The notes: generated by a model from the letters alone, not told the origin. A DNA stretch of 64,000 nt from Euleptes europaea (GCF_029931775.1 NC_079332.1:18793803-18857802), one strand, 5' to 3'; positions 35,441 through 47,188 are shown, numbered from the stretch's first letter. Numbers and translations are program-made.

Positions 35441-35885
35441 TCATGTTTGATATCCCCAGCACCTACAGATGGTGTTAACCAGACGGACATGCCTTCCAAT
35501 TTACCCACCTTGGGCAGGAAATTACCAGCCCCCAGCCCCATTTTCCTGCCCCTGAGGAATTGAGGACAAAAAGTGGCCTCCAGAGTGAAGCTGTAAGAAT
35601 TTCTGCTAGTCCCTATGGTACAGGTCATAGATTCTGGCGGCCTAGCATGTAGCCCACAAGTGACATCCCCAGGCATTACCCCCATAAAATGTCCTGGCAT
35701 TTGCTGAGGCAGTATTGGGAACCCTAGACAACATAGTGTAAGTGATGTCCGGTGTGATCTTTCTACTGCTACAGTTATGGGATGCTCCAACCATATATAA
35801 GTGTGTCTTTGAGCAGCCACACTTCACGAGAATGGGAAAGGGAACACCTCAAGCACCCTCTGGGTCCTAGAATGGTCTGTTCCAG
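35441..35885. other. Gene-free stretch, no feature recognised
   Basis: No exon or known repeat recognised. It is bounded by CR1 on the left and a SINE on the right. Confidence 0.4.
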
Positions 35886-35887
35886 GT

Positions 35888-36142
35888 GAGGCTGGGAGGG
35901 GCTGTGGCCAATGGGAGAGCCCCTGCTTTGCATGCAGAAGGTCCCAGGTTCAATTCCTGGCATCTCCTGTTCAAGGACCCCAGGCAGTAGCTAACCGGGA
36001 AAGACCTGAAATGCCAGAGAGCCACTTGCTGGTCAGAGGAAGCATCGCTGAGCTTGTGGGGAGGGAACCGTGGCTCAGTGGCAGAGCACCTGTTTTGCAT
36101 GCAGAAGGTCTCAGGTTCAACCCTCAGCATCTCTGCCAACGA
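35888..36142 (+). mobile_element. Two tRNA-derived SINE copies (family B)
   Basis: Copies at 35888-36022 and 36056-36142, both with TGCATGCAGAAGGTC and a GGTTCAA B box; the second is cut after the head. A 39-base direct duplication (CAACCAGCCCACATTTGGGA...) follows at 36201-36271. Confidence 0.75.
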
Positions 36143-36271
36143 AACCAGGAAACTGATAAAAAAGGGGTCTGTAAACTTGTGCAGACTGCCTGTCCCTGGT
36201 CAACCAGCCCACATTTGGGACCAGCGCTCGCATTAAGGGCAACCAGCCCACACTTGGGACCAGCGCTTGCA

Positions 36272-36910
36272 ACTCAGGTGGGTTCCTGGTTGCCTGGTGC
36301 TTCTGTTTTGTCCCCAAACGTTCACCACCGATATACAAATGTTTTCTCCAGAAGAGGGCAGGATGCAGCAAGGGTTTTGCAAAGCCAAGCGGGTGTTTCT
36401 TTGGAAGCTGAGTTCTTTGGAAGTTTGCAGGGATGGGTCTAATTATGGGAACTTTGCAAGCCATTGTAGATAGGAACATGTCCTCCAGACAAGAGCTGTG
36501 TACAATACACAAACCCATTCAAATGGGCTGATTCTCCGCTTCCTTCTGTTCAAGAACTGCTTTATCTCCGACCAATAATGCACACTCACCGTTTTGTGAT
36601 AAGGGAGGAGGAAATCTTTGTTCTCCCCCATAATGCTTGCTTTGCATAAGTCCAACTGACTGCACGCGGGTTGCAACAGACTGGAACAAAAATCTCTGCA
36701 GCAAAGTCTGTTGGCAATTAGGTGAGCCAGAGCAGTTCAGCAGACAGAGGGTGCATCTAAAAATGCCACAGCGAGGTCTGGGTGCCATTATCACCCTGGT
36801 GTGCATCCATGCATGTGCAATGTTAAACTACCTTTATTGTTAATGTTGACTTTAATGTGGGATCGTGGTGGCTAGATGGAGCCGTGCCAAATTTGCTTCC
36901 TTGTGTGCCG
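36272..36910. other. Gene-free stretch, no feature recognised
   Basis: Unique-looking sequence without a splice-bounded exon or repeat that I can name. Confidence 0.4.
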
Positions 36911-37124
36911 TAGGGTTGCCGGCTCCAGGTTGGAAAGTACCTGGAGATTTTGGGGGTGGAGCCTGAGGAGTGCGGGGTTTGGGGAAGGGAATAATGCCAT
37001 TATAATACCATTGAGCCCTCCTCCCGAAGTGGCCATTTCCTCCAGGGGATCTGATCTCTCTCACCTGGGGATGAATTGTCATAGCGGGATATCTCCAGCC
37101 ACCACCTGGAGGCTGGCATCCCTA
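36911..37124. mobile_element. hAT-type MITE (GGTTGCC family), complete
   Basis: TAGGGTTGCCGGCTCCAGGT to GGAGGCTGGCATCCCTA, flanked by GTGTGCCG on the left and GTGTGCCA on the right (8 bp, one mismatch). Confidence 0.88.
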
Positions 37125-37367
37125 GTGTGCCAGCAGAGAATCCACCCTTTCTTTCCTCCAGACGGCTTCATGCTTGTGCTCTTTTTGCACCTGACTTCAC
37201 AACAGCTTTGAAATGTTATTCTTAGCCTTGTGCCAAGGTCCTAAATTAAGAAAAGGCAGGTGCATGGGGCACCCCGAACCCCAGGGGCCGGCACCAGGGG
37301 AGGGAAACAAGCTTCACCCCCGCTGTCGAGCTTCCGACCAGTCACTGCTGGATTGGATGCATCCGCC

Positions 37368-37680
37368 AGTGGAATTCTGATGTTCAGAAGAGCTGGATTC
37401 GAGTCCAGCAGCACCTGAGAGACCAACAAGATTTTCGGGGTATGAGCTTTCGAGAGTCAAAGCTCCCTTCTGAAGCACAGACGGCCGAAGGAGATAGGGG
37501 TGGGCTTTATTTTTTTTATTGCACAAGAGAGCTCCTCTTCTTCTTCCTCCTCCTCCTCTCATGTGGACCACATCAGCTGAAAATCAAACCCCTAGTTTTG
37601 AGTCCAGTAGCACCTTAGAGACTCGAATCCAGCTCTTCCACTGCAGCCTAACACGGCTGCCCCTCTGCAGTTATCTTCTT
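37368..37680. mobile_element. Fold-back repeat (GATTCGAGTCCAG family), rearranged copy
   Basis: Contains GGATTCGAGTCCAGCAGCAC, GAGACCAACAAGATTTTCGG and GAGCTTTCGAGAGTCAAAGC, then reverse words such as AGACTCGAATCCAGCTCTTC near the right end. Complementary halves mark a palindromic element; related copies are at 44.57 and 48.44 kb. Confidence 0.6.
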
Positions 37681-37689
37681 AAAAGGAAC

Positions 37690-39340
37690 TGGTATAGAAG
37701 CACACACCCAGGGCCTCCTCCTACCATGTCTCTTTGCAAAGCATCCCGCCTGCGTGGGACAACTGCTGGTGCCATCTGACCCCCTTCCCTGGGGGGGGGG
37801 GCACTCATCATAGCAGCCACCGGTGCTGGCCACAAGATCCCAGCAAGGGTTTCTCCTCTCCGCCGCTACTTAGAAGCCAGGGTGGGGTGGGGGGAGCTCA
37901 AAAGAGCGTCTCGGCAAAGCCAAGTTGATATTTGACAGTTTCGGGCCGTGTGGTCGAGTTTCCCTGAAATCACCCCTGTCAGAAAAAGAGAGAGAGAGAA
38001 AAGGCTAAGCCACAGCTTCTGAGTTTCAATCTTTCTGGGGATCAGAAACCAGCCTCAGGAAACAGAACTATCTTTGATGGTAACCAGAGCAGCCCAAAGT
38101 TGTGATCTGCTTGAAGTGGATATTTCGACCGAAGGAGGCGTCACCCGGCCTCAGAAGGAAACCTTTAGCTCCCGAAAGCGGGTTTCTCTTCAGGTCACCC
38201 GTCACCCGTGGGGCAGGAGTTCTGTGCCCCCGTGGCCAGCTGAAATCTAGCAGGGGCGGCCTTCCCCAGGAGGAGGAAATAGGAGACCGGTTGACTGTCA
38301 GCCAGTGACCTGTTGAATGCCTGCCCGTTGCGCAGCATTTGACCCGATGGCAGGTGGAAGGCAGCTTTGGAAGGGGGGCGAGGGAGGGTGTCCCAGGCGT
38401 TCTTGGTCATCTTTTCAAAACGCCCTCATTTCGGACGCCTCTTGCCCAGTCCTAGTTCGAAGGCAAGGCCGGTTTCAATGGGGTCTACTTCCAAGTAAAG
38501 CGTGAGCAGCTCTGAAGCCACAACCTGTTTTCCAGGAAGTCAGAGAAAGACGTCCCCCTCTCCACTCATGCTTTGGTTTCTTATCTCATTACCTTTTTCT
38601 TCTAACTAATAAAAAACGAACTCACAAACTTCTTCAGAATCCAGGCTGGTAACAAACAGTTATCGGGAACCGGCCGCAGTCGGCTGCTGAAGGGCTTTCT
38701 CATTCCTGGAGGGGACAACCGAAGCAGGGGGGGGGGGAGGGAGACCATTTTTTGGGTGCTGTTCTCCAGAAACGGCATTTGCATCTGAACGATGCACAAG
38801 TCATTTTCCTGTACCAGCAAGAAAAAATAACCCAGGGGTGGGGGTGGACTTTGTCACACACTTGATAGAATTAGAATTGCATAGTTGGAGGAATAGTTGG
38901 AAGAATTTAAAAGTTGGAAGAGGCTTGAAGACTATCCAGTCTAAACCTCTGTAACAAGCACATGGGCTATTCATTGCTCCTTCCCCCAACTGCGGGTGGA
39001 GGAATTCCTGTGTTGGGAGTCCAAGAGGAAGCCCGCTACTGGGAGGGCAGGAAGCGCCCCCCACCCCATCTTCTGGCAGCAGAGGATCACTCCCAGAATC
39101 CCAGCCCAGGGTTGAAAAGTCTTGGTTCGAACTTCAACAGAAGGAAGACGGAGTTACAGCCTGTTCTGCCGGTTATCACCTGCTTCCTCTGGATTCTTGT
39201 GCAGGTGTATATACTCATGAGTAAGATCCCATGGGAGCATGCAGCACACAGCACCTTTACATTGCATCTTCCACGCCTGCACAACTGCACCCCATTCACA
39301 CTGTTCACCACTCCAATTTGATACTGCTGGACAGGGTGTG
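37690..39340. other. Gene-free stretch, no feature recognised
   Basis: Includes G-runs near 37.79 and 38.73 kb. I looked for exons with conserved codon structure and saw none. Confidence 0.4.
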
Positions 39341-39342
39341 GA

Positions 39343-39545
39343 ATCATAGAATCATAGAGTTGGAAGGGTCCACAAGGGTCATCTAGTCCAACCCCCCTGC
39401 ACAATGCAGGAAACTCACAACTACCTCCTCCCCACACACCCCCAGTGCCCCTACTCCATGCCCAGAAAATGGACAAGATGCCCTCCCTACCATGATCTGC
39501 TTAAGGTCATAGAATGAGCATTACTGACAGATGGCCATCTAGGCA
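39343..39545 (-). mobile_element. CR1 LINE 3' terminus
   Basis: The terminal AATCATAGAATCATAGAGTT at 39344-39363 and the 3' UTR to GACAGATGGCCATCTAG. 5'-truncated at 200 bp. Confidence 0.92.
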
Positions 39546-40610
39546 CACTTTGCATTTTGCGATTTCCCCCCAAAGCACGTCTTCACAACGGCCTTGTCAG
39601 GTGGACTGGTCTGATGACTAGGGCCAGTCCAAGCGAGGAAGTCAGGGGTGTGTTTGGCCTGGGATGACAAAATACCTTCCAAAGGACATGCTTGTGTTAT
39701 CCCCATATTGCAGACAATTGGACCCGGGGGCTTCAGAAAGGTGGGCTCACCTGAGGCCACCTCCTTCCCAAATCGGAATACATTTTCATCACCAGGAGAG
39801 GAGAACATTCCTCTGGTCACAGAACATTCACAGCATTTTATATATATTGTGAGGCCCAAATGGGGAACGACACAGGTAGGAAGATTTTCATGAGCAACTG
39901 CACGGACGCTGGCCAATAGGTGCTTATGACCCACAAAGAGCCATCTGAATTGCACACGCGATGGAGGAATGTCTGGGGCCCCTCAGAATTTATCTCGAAA
40001 TCTGCTTTGTCACAACTTGGGAAGCGCATTCCCCCGCAGTGGAACAGATTTATTTTAAAGGAAGGTCTGCTATTTCCTCAGAACATCTGAGTATCCAACA
40101 CATTCATCTACCGTGTAAACACACCGTGTTATCTGGAAATGGCCAAGCGTATGCCAGACAGTACACCCCCCTGAAGAACAATATATGCTCCTGGTTCCAT
40201 TTCCCAGTAGGATCTGTCCGTATGGGTCAGGCGGTCTAGGTACAAGGGGTTAGTCACTTGTTTATTTCATTGTCCGTTATTTGAGGTTGATAGACAGAGG
40301 CTGGTCGAGTCTTTTGATAATGGGGAGAAGGCACTCACCCTTCCTGAATTATTTTAAATAACAAATAAATCGGAGATGGAAAAGATTGCAAAATTTATAT
40401 ATGTATTGGCTGCCTTTTTTAAAGGATAAGGGGAATATATTAAATATTTTGGCCATTGTGCTTTGGTGTGGGTCCTGCTCAAGACCTCTTGGTCATTTGA
40501 GCAGAACTGTTAAAGTAAAATAAAAAATACGTGCCCCTGCACTTCCGTTTCAAGACCGCACATGGCAACCCAGCACGAGCATCATGCCTAAATTAACGAA
40601 TCCACTGCAA
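39546..40610. other. Gene-free stretch, no feature recognised
   Basis: AT-rich toward 40.3-40.55 kb. No family recognised. Confidence 0.4.
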
Positions 40611-40611
40611 G

Positions 40612-40815
40612 ATGTGGAAGAGCCAGAGGAGGCTAGCACTGAGCTAAGGGCTGGGTTCGAATCCCTGCTCTGCCATGGAAGCTTGCTGGCTGACCTGGAG
40701 GCAGTCCCATGCTCTCAGCCTAACCCACCTCGCAGGGTTGTGGCGAGGATCAAACAAAGGAGAGGAAACCAATGTTAAGCCCCAGAGGCGGGATAATAAT
40801 GAAGCAAATAATAAA
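40612..40815 (+). mobile_element. MIR-like tRNA-derived SINE (family C)
   Basis: GGGTTCGAATCCCTGCTCTG (B box), CTAACCCACCTCGCAGGGTT and a tail near AATAATGAAGCAAATAATAA. Confidence 0.7.
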
Positions 40816-41755
40816 TAAGATGTATCGGTGGACAATTAATTAGTTTTGGAAAGGGGTGAGTGACCTTTTATGCACGGCTGTTTGCCTCGCCGTCACCCCT
40901 CCGACGACTGTGGGTCCTTGATTTGATCATGCATGCCATATCCAACTATCAGAGGTTACCTCCCTCTTCCCCTGGGTTTCCCCACATTTCTAGAGACCTG
41001 TTTTATCTCAAATTTGAAAATGCGGGCAAAACATGGAGAAATGCAGCGGGAGAGCGAGGCGACCTCTGACTGTTGCAAAAGGCGTGCAGAATCCAAACAA
41101 AGACGCAAAGTCGTCCGAGGGGCGACCGTGAGCGAAACAGCCACGCACAAAAGGCCAGTGTTAACTCTGTGGAGGAGGGTAGGTTTCTCATCCAAGTGGA
41201 GCCAGGCTAGCTCAATGGATCTTCCATGGACAGGCAGCCTCTATCTGAATCCCTTGTGCTGTTCACAAAAAGCGAGGGAAGGATGTTTCCTTCACTGCTG
41301 GAACAGAGGGTTCTGCAGGACCCGACGGCTGCTTGGTCCAGTCCTGCCCTCGCGCGTCTGCCTCCCAACCGGGCCGAGAACCCCGAGCTGATAGGAGCCG
41401 TCTCCACCTGCTGCCCTTGCAGTGCTCAAGTCGAAAGCAAAAGCAAAAGCAGAGGCCACAGATCGCAGGGATAAGGACCCAGGAAGGCAGGTGCTTTCTG
41501 AGAACTGTAAGGATCCAGAGGACAACAGACCCGTGGCTCTTTCACTAAAAGGTGTGTCTGTCTGGAAAAGCAGTCTGGGTGAGAACTGAACCTGCAGGCT
41601 CCTTTCTCCCGGATCCGCCAGCCTGTCCCGGTGGAGGCCCACAGACTTTCCAAGGTCTTCCCAGCTCTGCTACCAGAGATCCTTGTCTGCTGGAGGCGAC
41701 CTTTTCTCCAGGCAATGTGGGCCTTTTGCCCGGCCATTCGGATTCAGTTCTTCAG
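40816..41755. other. Gene-free stretch, no feature recognised
   Basis: Moderately GC-rich. A GAAAGCAAAAGCAAAAGC hexamer run lies at 41435-41452. No exon recognised. Confidence 0.4.
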
Positions 41756-41940
41756 ATCGTTACTCTCCGCCTTTCTCCCCATCAGAGGGCCAAAGTGGCT
41801 TACACCCCTCCTCCCATTTTGCCCTAACCACAACAACCCTGTGGAGTAGGTTAGGCTGAGAGCGACTGGCTGAAGGTCACCCAGGGAGATTCGGTGGCAA
41901 AGTGGGGATTCGAACCTGGCTCTCTCTCAGGTTCACACTG
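41756..41940 (-). mobile_element. MIR-like tRNA-derived SINE (family C)
   Basis: Plus-strand words CCGCCTTTCTCCCCATCAGA, ACAACCCTGTGGAGTAGGTT and GGGGATTCGAACCTGGCTC, i.e. a minus-strand copy without its head end. Confidence 0.72.
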
Positions 41941-42770
41941 GTACAGTAGCCGTTCATCGGGAAGCCGTTCGGCCTTCTAATTCAAATATGATTATTGGTG
42001 TGCTGTTGCCAAAGACTATTTCAGTGCCGCACAGGACTGTACATTGCCACACACTTCCACACTGCACACTGATATACAGTGCCCCTCACTTGAACATTGT
42101 GTATGGCTGTACATTACCCTTCCTTTGGCAGCACTAAAACCTCCCTTTCCCAGCAGGCCAGCTGTCTGCCCGTCTTCCACAGCCTGTTAATTTGACCGTT
42201 TGAATGAGATCCCCTCTGCTGTACAGCAAGTTGTTCATTTTCAAATTGCTGCCAAGTAAATGTGTCATTTGATGCCATCTCTGCTATTTTTCCCTTCCCT
42301 TTTCCCACCCGGGCCAACCACAGCTTTCGCTGGAAAAAACATCCATTTCTGATCATCTGCAGGGAATCTCCTAACATCGAGGGCCTCGGAACAGAAAGTG
42401 GGTCTTCCAAATTGCAGTTTTCTTTTGGACCTCGCTGTCTGCCCTTCGGGTGGTTCTCTGATTTTGGAACAAGTCGCCCGGTTTCCAACCACTGATGTTT
42501 ACCAAGAGCCTGCTTTACTTTTGTGCATTTTGCACAAAATTGTTGGAGGGTGCTAACGGAGACCTTGAAGGGCTGTAGCAATTTGTCTTGTTGTTCTTTG
42601 ATGAACAAGCACCAGTGTCTGCCCATCTCCTTGGCACTGGCGCAGGCTGCCAGACACTGAAAGTGTCTTTGGGTACATCTATATGGTGGCAGCTATGGCT
42701 GGAGTGTCAAGGGGTGCTTTATGACTTGGCCAGCGTGACTCCTCTTACATGCAGTCTATGCTGCCTTGCA
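41941..42770. other. Gene-free stretch, no feature recognised
   Basis: A small run of GTACATTGCCAC/GTACATTACC-like words lies at 42.04-42.12 kb. Nothing else recognised. Confidence 0.4.
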
Positions 42771-42772
42771 CG

Positions 42773-42935
42773 AATCATAGTTGGATGGGACCACCAGGGC
42801 CATCTAGTCGAACCCCCTGCACAATGCAGGAAATTCACAACTACCTCCCCCCACACCACCAGTGACCCCCCACTCCATGCCCAAAAGATGCCCAAGATGC
42901 CCTCCCTCTCATGAACTGCCTAAGGTCATGAGAAA
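42773..42935 (-). mobile_element. CR1 LINE 3' terminus
   Basis: CGAATCATAGTTGGATGGGA through CACAATGCAGGAAATTCACA to TGAACTGCCTAAGGTCA. A short 5'-truncated copy. Confidence 0.88.
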
Positions 42936-43220
42936 CATGAAACTCCACAACTTGTACATGGTGGGCCATACCTCAAAGTGCATTTATAGATCTGGACTTC
43001 TGGGGCATCGTCTCTCCTACGTCTGGCTGGTGGTCGGGCAGGCCACTGCCAGCGCTCAGCCCTGGGGCTGAGACACCCGGTGGAAGGCAGCCCCGGAGGT
43101 TCCCTCTGGCCTTGCCCCCAGGTTCTTTCTTGGCATCCCTGAGGGCTGGAAACTTGGCTTTCTTTTTTTTAAAAAAAGCAACCTAATTTCTCTGCTTGTT
43201 TAAAAACCAAAGTTGATGTT

Positions 43221-43691
43221 AATGTCAAGAGTCATGCTTATTTCTGTTCAAGTGTATCTGTTGGTTATGTTGTTCAAGTGTATCTGTTGGTTTTGCTGTT
43301 CAAGTGTATCTATTGGTTTTGTTTCTCTGAACTGTTCAAGCTGTTTCTCTGAACTGTTCATCTCCTTCCCTGATTCTAATGCGATGGTACGCTTCCACTT
43401 TCTAAAAGCCTCGACCTGTCTCGGACCTGGGAGGGGGGTCTTAAGGGGGCAAGTGCATCTATTGGTTTTGTTTCTCTGAACTGTTCAAGCTGTTCATTCT
43501 AATGTACCATCGCATTAGAATCAGGGAAGGAGATGAACAGCTTGAACAGTTCAGAGAAACAAAACCAGTTCAGAGAAACAAAACCAATAGATACACTTGA
43601 ACAGCAAAACCAACAGATACACTTGAACAACATAACCAACAGATACACTTGAACAGAAATAAGCATGACTCTTGGCATGACTCTTGACATT
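43221..43691. repeat. Composite palindrome built from short tandem units
   Basis: The left arm 43221-43390 and right arm 43504-43691 are inverted copies. The inner 37 bases of each arm (43354-43390 and 43504-43540) are exact complements. Within the arms a unit of about 26 bases (TTCAAGTGTATCTGTTGGTT plus a few) repeats three times. The 113-base spacer repeats part of the left arm directly (ATTGGTTTTGTTTCTCTGAA). Arms differ mainly by copy number of short words. No terminal duplication or protein is seen. Confidence 0.9.
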
Positions 43692-43790
43692 CTGCCCCCC
43701 TGACTCTTGGCATGACTCTTGACATTCTGATACACTTGCCCCCCTTGACTCTTGGCATGACCCTTGACATTCTGCCCCCCTGGTCAAGTG
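43668..43790. repeat. Three direct repeats of about 40 bp next to the palindrome
   Basis: A unit of CTTGGCATGACTCTTGACAT followed by TCTGCCCCCCTG recurs three times with small changes, overlapping the right end of the palindrome. Bases 43784-43802 return to the palindrome word GTCAAGTGTATCTGTTGG. Confidence 0.85.
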
Positions 43791-43802
43791 TATCTGTTGG
43801 AG

Positions 43803-44560
43803 AACTTCACAGTTATTATCATTTTCTGTGTTTGTGCGGAGCGACAACCTCACCGGCTGTCGGATCAGGTTCCCTAGTGTTGCTTTCCTAGAACATCTGT
43901 AATTCCACAAAAGGATAGGAATTAGAGGCCCTTTCTTTTTCCTCCAGCCCAGCGACTTTACTTCTCCCTCCCCACTTCTTGGAAGGGCTTTTGGATCCCT
44001 ATTCTCCAGAATGGAAAGTGATGCCTAAGGACATTCACAAGCAGCTTGGGCCGGCCAAGAGGAAGCCGTGCTGCAGTTTGTGGAACAGAAAGCCCGTCCC
44101 GCTGAATTGCACCCAGGAGGCGGGTTCCTTGCAGCCAGTAGAATCCCCTTTTCCACCAGCAGAAAGTTCTGGAACCCTCACAGGCGGAGCGCCAACCTCC
44201 CCCTCTTTTTTGCCCCAGCGCATGATGTTCACAGGTGTGCTGCCTCTCGACGTGGAGGTTCCATAGCTAACTTTGTTTCGGATTTCTGGGGTCCTCGTTG
44301 TAGCACCCGGCATCTCTGACTTGTGCTGCGTCATCCGCCTTGAGCCTCCGTGAGAAAGGTGGACTGTAAAGAACGCAAATAAAGGAATAATAGCAACGGC
44401 CTCCCCCACGCTTGCTCCCCCACAGCACTGAGAGACGGCTTCTGAACACAGGACGGATGAAAGGGTTCCTGAGCGAGTCCAGAGTACAATTGCTTTGGGG
44501 GAGGGAGTCTTGGTTGCACTGGTGGGATTTGCACAGAGGCTTGAACATCCCTAATAAAAA
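43803..44560. other. Gene-free stretch, no feature recognised
   Basis: Near 44350-44385 a word TGAGAAAGGTGGACTGTAAA and an A-rich tail look like the 3' end of a LINE, too short to name. Confidence 0.35.
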
Positions 44561-44562
44561 CT

Positions 44563-44745
44563 GCACGATTCAAATCCAGTCGCAGCGTAGAGACCAACAA
44601 GATTTCCGGGGTCTACATTGGATCTGACGAAGGGAGCTCTGCCTCTCGAAAGCTCACACCTTGAAAATCTTGCTGGTCTCTAAGGGGCTGCTAGACTCGA
44701 ACCCAGGTCTTCTACTGCAGACCAACGGGGCGGCTGCCCTCTGAA
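44563..44745. mobile_element. Fold-back repeat (GATTCGAGTCCAG family)
   Basis: First half CGCAGCGTAGAGACCAACAA, second half CTCGAAAGCTCACACCTTGA through CTACTGCAGACCAACGGGG. The halves are complementary in part. A (TAA)n-like run follows at 44805-44850. Confidence 0.6.
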
Positions 44746-44849
44746 AGAAAGCCAGGAGGAAAAGGCCTTGGAAACGGCTATCTCATGGTAGACAATAAAA
44801 ACAATTCAGTAATGATAATAATTCAGTAATAATAATAATAATTCACAGG

Positions 44850-45010
44850 GTCACCGTAAATCAGATGTGACTTGAGGGCAGAGAACCCCCACGCTGCAAA
44901 AGACAACCAGGCTAGGAAAAGTGGAGGGCAGCAGGAAAAGAGGAAGGCCCAACAGGAGATGGAGGGACTCGGTCAAGTCTGCAAGACCTGAGCAAGGCTG
45001 TCATTTTGGA
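44850..45010 (+). mobile_element. Squamate LINE 3' fragment
   Basis: TCACCGTAAATCAGATGTGA and AAGTGGAGGGCAGCAGGAAA, then AGGAAGGCCCAACAGGAGAT. The frame VEGSRKRGRPNRRW resembles the C-terminal tail of RTE/L2-like ORF2 proteins. It is the same family as the tail of the insert at 4594-4700, but ORF side rather than 3' tail. Confidence 0.55.
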
Positions 45011-46420
45011 GGACGCGGATGCATAGACTTGTGGACTCCTGCCGTTGGGGGGAAGCGGGGTGTCGTGGAGGAGAGACACCCCAGACCGGGCGTCGGGAAA
45101 AGCGTTTGACGGCAGCTGCGGCTCAGCCCGCAGGAACCAGCGCCGAGGCTGAGCCCCCACGGTCCCGGGGCAACAGCTTTTCTTCCCGTCCCAAGTCCGG
45201 CGGTGGCCCGGCCATAGCCTCGCTGATCCGGTGGTTTCACCGAGTGGGGCGCGCAGGCTGCCCCCGGTTCCCTTCGCCGTGCCCACGACCCTCCCCCTGC
45301 TGCCTCCCCCATCACGACCCCCAGGGCCCATCGGGGGTCTTCGCCTCAATGCGGAAACCAGGCCGCCTCCTTCGGGGGATTTGGGGTGACGACGCCTGGT
45401 CGCGGGATCCTCTTGAATCCCGGTCTTAGCCCGGACCGGACGCGCATGAGGCGAAACGCCTGGGCTCGATCCTGGCTGCAACAGGGATGGAAGGAGGATA
45501 CAGCGACCGGGCGTTTGGACCCTTTGTGGCAGGGTCGCAACACCCCCCTTCGGGTCGGATGCCGGGAAAGGCGGGCCCTGCTCGGGGTCGAGGCCAAGGA
45601 GAGCGGCTGCCTTTCCGGGAGAACTCCCGCCGCCGCCCGGAGGTTGGCCACCCCGGCGGCGGCGGCGGGGCGCGCGCTCTGCACGCGCTCGCCGCCGCAG
45701 GAAGGGAAGGAAAGCGAAAGCTGGCGCGGGGGGGGGGCGGCCACGTGTTTTCCGAGAAGTGGGCGGGGGCTGCGCGCTGCCCAAGGCCGGGGGCCGCTTC
45801 TTAAGCGGCAGAGGCGGCGATGAGCGGCGGCCGGGAGGGACCCGACGGCGCAGCAGCCGCAGCAGCCGCCCCAGCGCCGCCCCGCAGGAGCCCTTCGGGC
45901 CGGGCGGAGCATGCCGCCGCCGCCGCCGCCGCCGCCGCCCCGGCCCCGCACCCAGCCCCGGGGCCGCCCAGCCCGCTCGGGCCGGCCGCAGCAGCCCAGG
46001 CGGACGCACGGTGAGCCAGCCGCCGGGGCCGGGCCGGGCGGCAGGGAGGGAGGGAGGGACGGCGGGCCGCGCCGTCGGGGCGGCACGGAGCTCTTCTCGA
46101 GGCGGGGGGCGATCGGGGGCTGCTCGAGAGGGGGGGTCCGCCGCTCCGAGGCGGGGCCAGCAGGGGTTTCGTCCCGCAGCTCGGGGCGGCCCTGTAAGGA
46201 CGCTCTCTGCATAGCCCCGCAAACGTCCGGCCTGGGTCACTTTGCCATGAAAGACCGGCCTCTCCGCAACGGGAGCTAGGCAAAGGCGACCCCTCTCCTC
46301 TATGAGCTTTGCCCACTCGAGAGAAGGCCATCCACGGCTCCTGGCCCGGGCAACCTGGCTGCCAGCTGCCGGGCGGGCCTCCCTGGCTTCGGGCAGGCCG
46401 CCCCACAGCGTGGGGCAAAA
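45011..46420 (+). promoter_or_regulatory. SOCS1: SOCS1 CpG island, promoter and non-coding exon 1
   Basis: About 1.4 kb of very CpG-rich sequence. Around 45.74-45.80 kb lie an E-box CACGTG (45742-45747), a STAT-type GAS element TTCCGAGAA (45750-45758), a GC box GGGCGGGGGC (45761-45770) and a TTAAG-like word near 45802. Exon 1 ends at 46010 in GACGCACG|GTGAGCC, a good donor, so the start site probably lies between 45770 and 45820. Mammalian SOCS1 also has a non-coding first exon in a CpG island with STAT sites. The exact start is inference. Confidence 0.75.
45750..45758 (+). promoter_or_regulatory. STAT-binding (GAS) element TTCCGAGAA
   Basis: Fits TTCNNNGAA exactly. It is placed just upstream of the likely SOCS1 start site, three bases after a CACGTG E-box and next to a GC box. 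SOCS1 is a STAT-induced feedback inhibitor, so a proximal GAS is expected. Confidence 0.6.
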
Positions 46421-46904
46421 AGTCTGACTCCCCAGATTATTCACCGAGACTCGATGACCCAGATCTCGTCTTTGCCCACGGGGGGATGGCAGCCCCGATC
46501 TTGCGCTTTCGGTTTCCCCGGTTCCTGCCCCCCCCCCAAGCCCCCCCCCCCGCCTGTGCCTGGCCCATAGATTTGGAACCCGGCGACACAGCTGGCTGGA
46601 AACTCCCCCCCCCCCCAAAGCTTCCAGGTACCGGAGAGAGTGGGTTTCTGAGAATGGGTGGCGGGTTCTCGACTGTCTGCCAGCCCGGATCTATAAATGG
46701 ACAGGGGGAATAAATCCTGACATCTCTGCTGCCAGTGAGGTCAAGGCGCATGAAGGAGAGCTCTTGGAGGGGGCTGTGGCAGGGAGCGGTCTTCCCTGGC
46801 TCCACACCGGCCGCTGCACCGGGAGGGATCTGGCCCCGGTGAGAGATCAATAATAGGAAGCCCTTTCAGCTGGAACGCTTAAAAGTGCAAGAGAGGGAGA
46901 GAAG

Positions 46905-47188
46905 CAGAAGAGTTGGTTTGTATGCACCGACTTTCTCGGCCACTTAAGGGAGAATCAAACCGGCTTCCAATCGCCTCCCCCTCCCCACACCAGACACCCT
47001 GGGAGGGAGGTGGGGCTGAGAGAGCTGTGACTGGCCCAAGGTCACCCAGCTGGCTTCGTGTGGAGGAACGGGGAAACCAAACCCGGTTCACCAGATGAGC
47101 CTCCGCCGCTGGTGGGGAATGGAACCCGGTTCTCCAGGTTAGAGTCCACGGCTCCAAACCACCGCTCTTAACTACTACACCATAGGAG
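46905..47188 (-). mobile_element. tRNA-derived SINE (family A), near full length
   Basis: A tail AGAAGAGTTGGTTTGTATGC, the family body and the head AACTACTACACCATAGG on the minus strand. Antisense in the SOCS1 intron. Confidence 0.82.

Noticed and set aside
43499-43910. Open frames with repeated SRVMPRV and CICWFCCSS peptides
   Set aside because: They are translations of the short tandem units in the palindrome.
44912-46618. A 568-codon minus-strand open frame and several other long frames across the SOCS1 CpG island
   Set aside because: They are rich in Pro, Ala, Arg and Gly and appear in almost every frame of the island. This is the effect of high GC with few stop codons. No domain or splice logic is seen.
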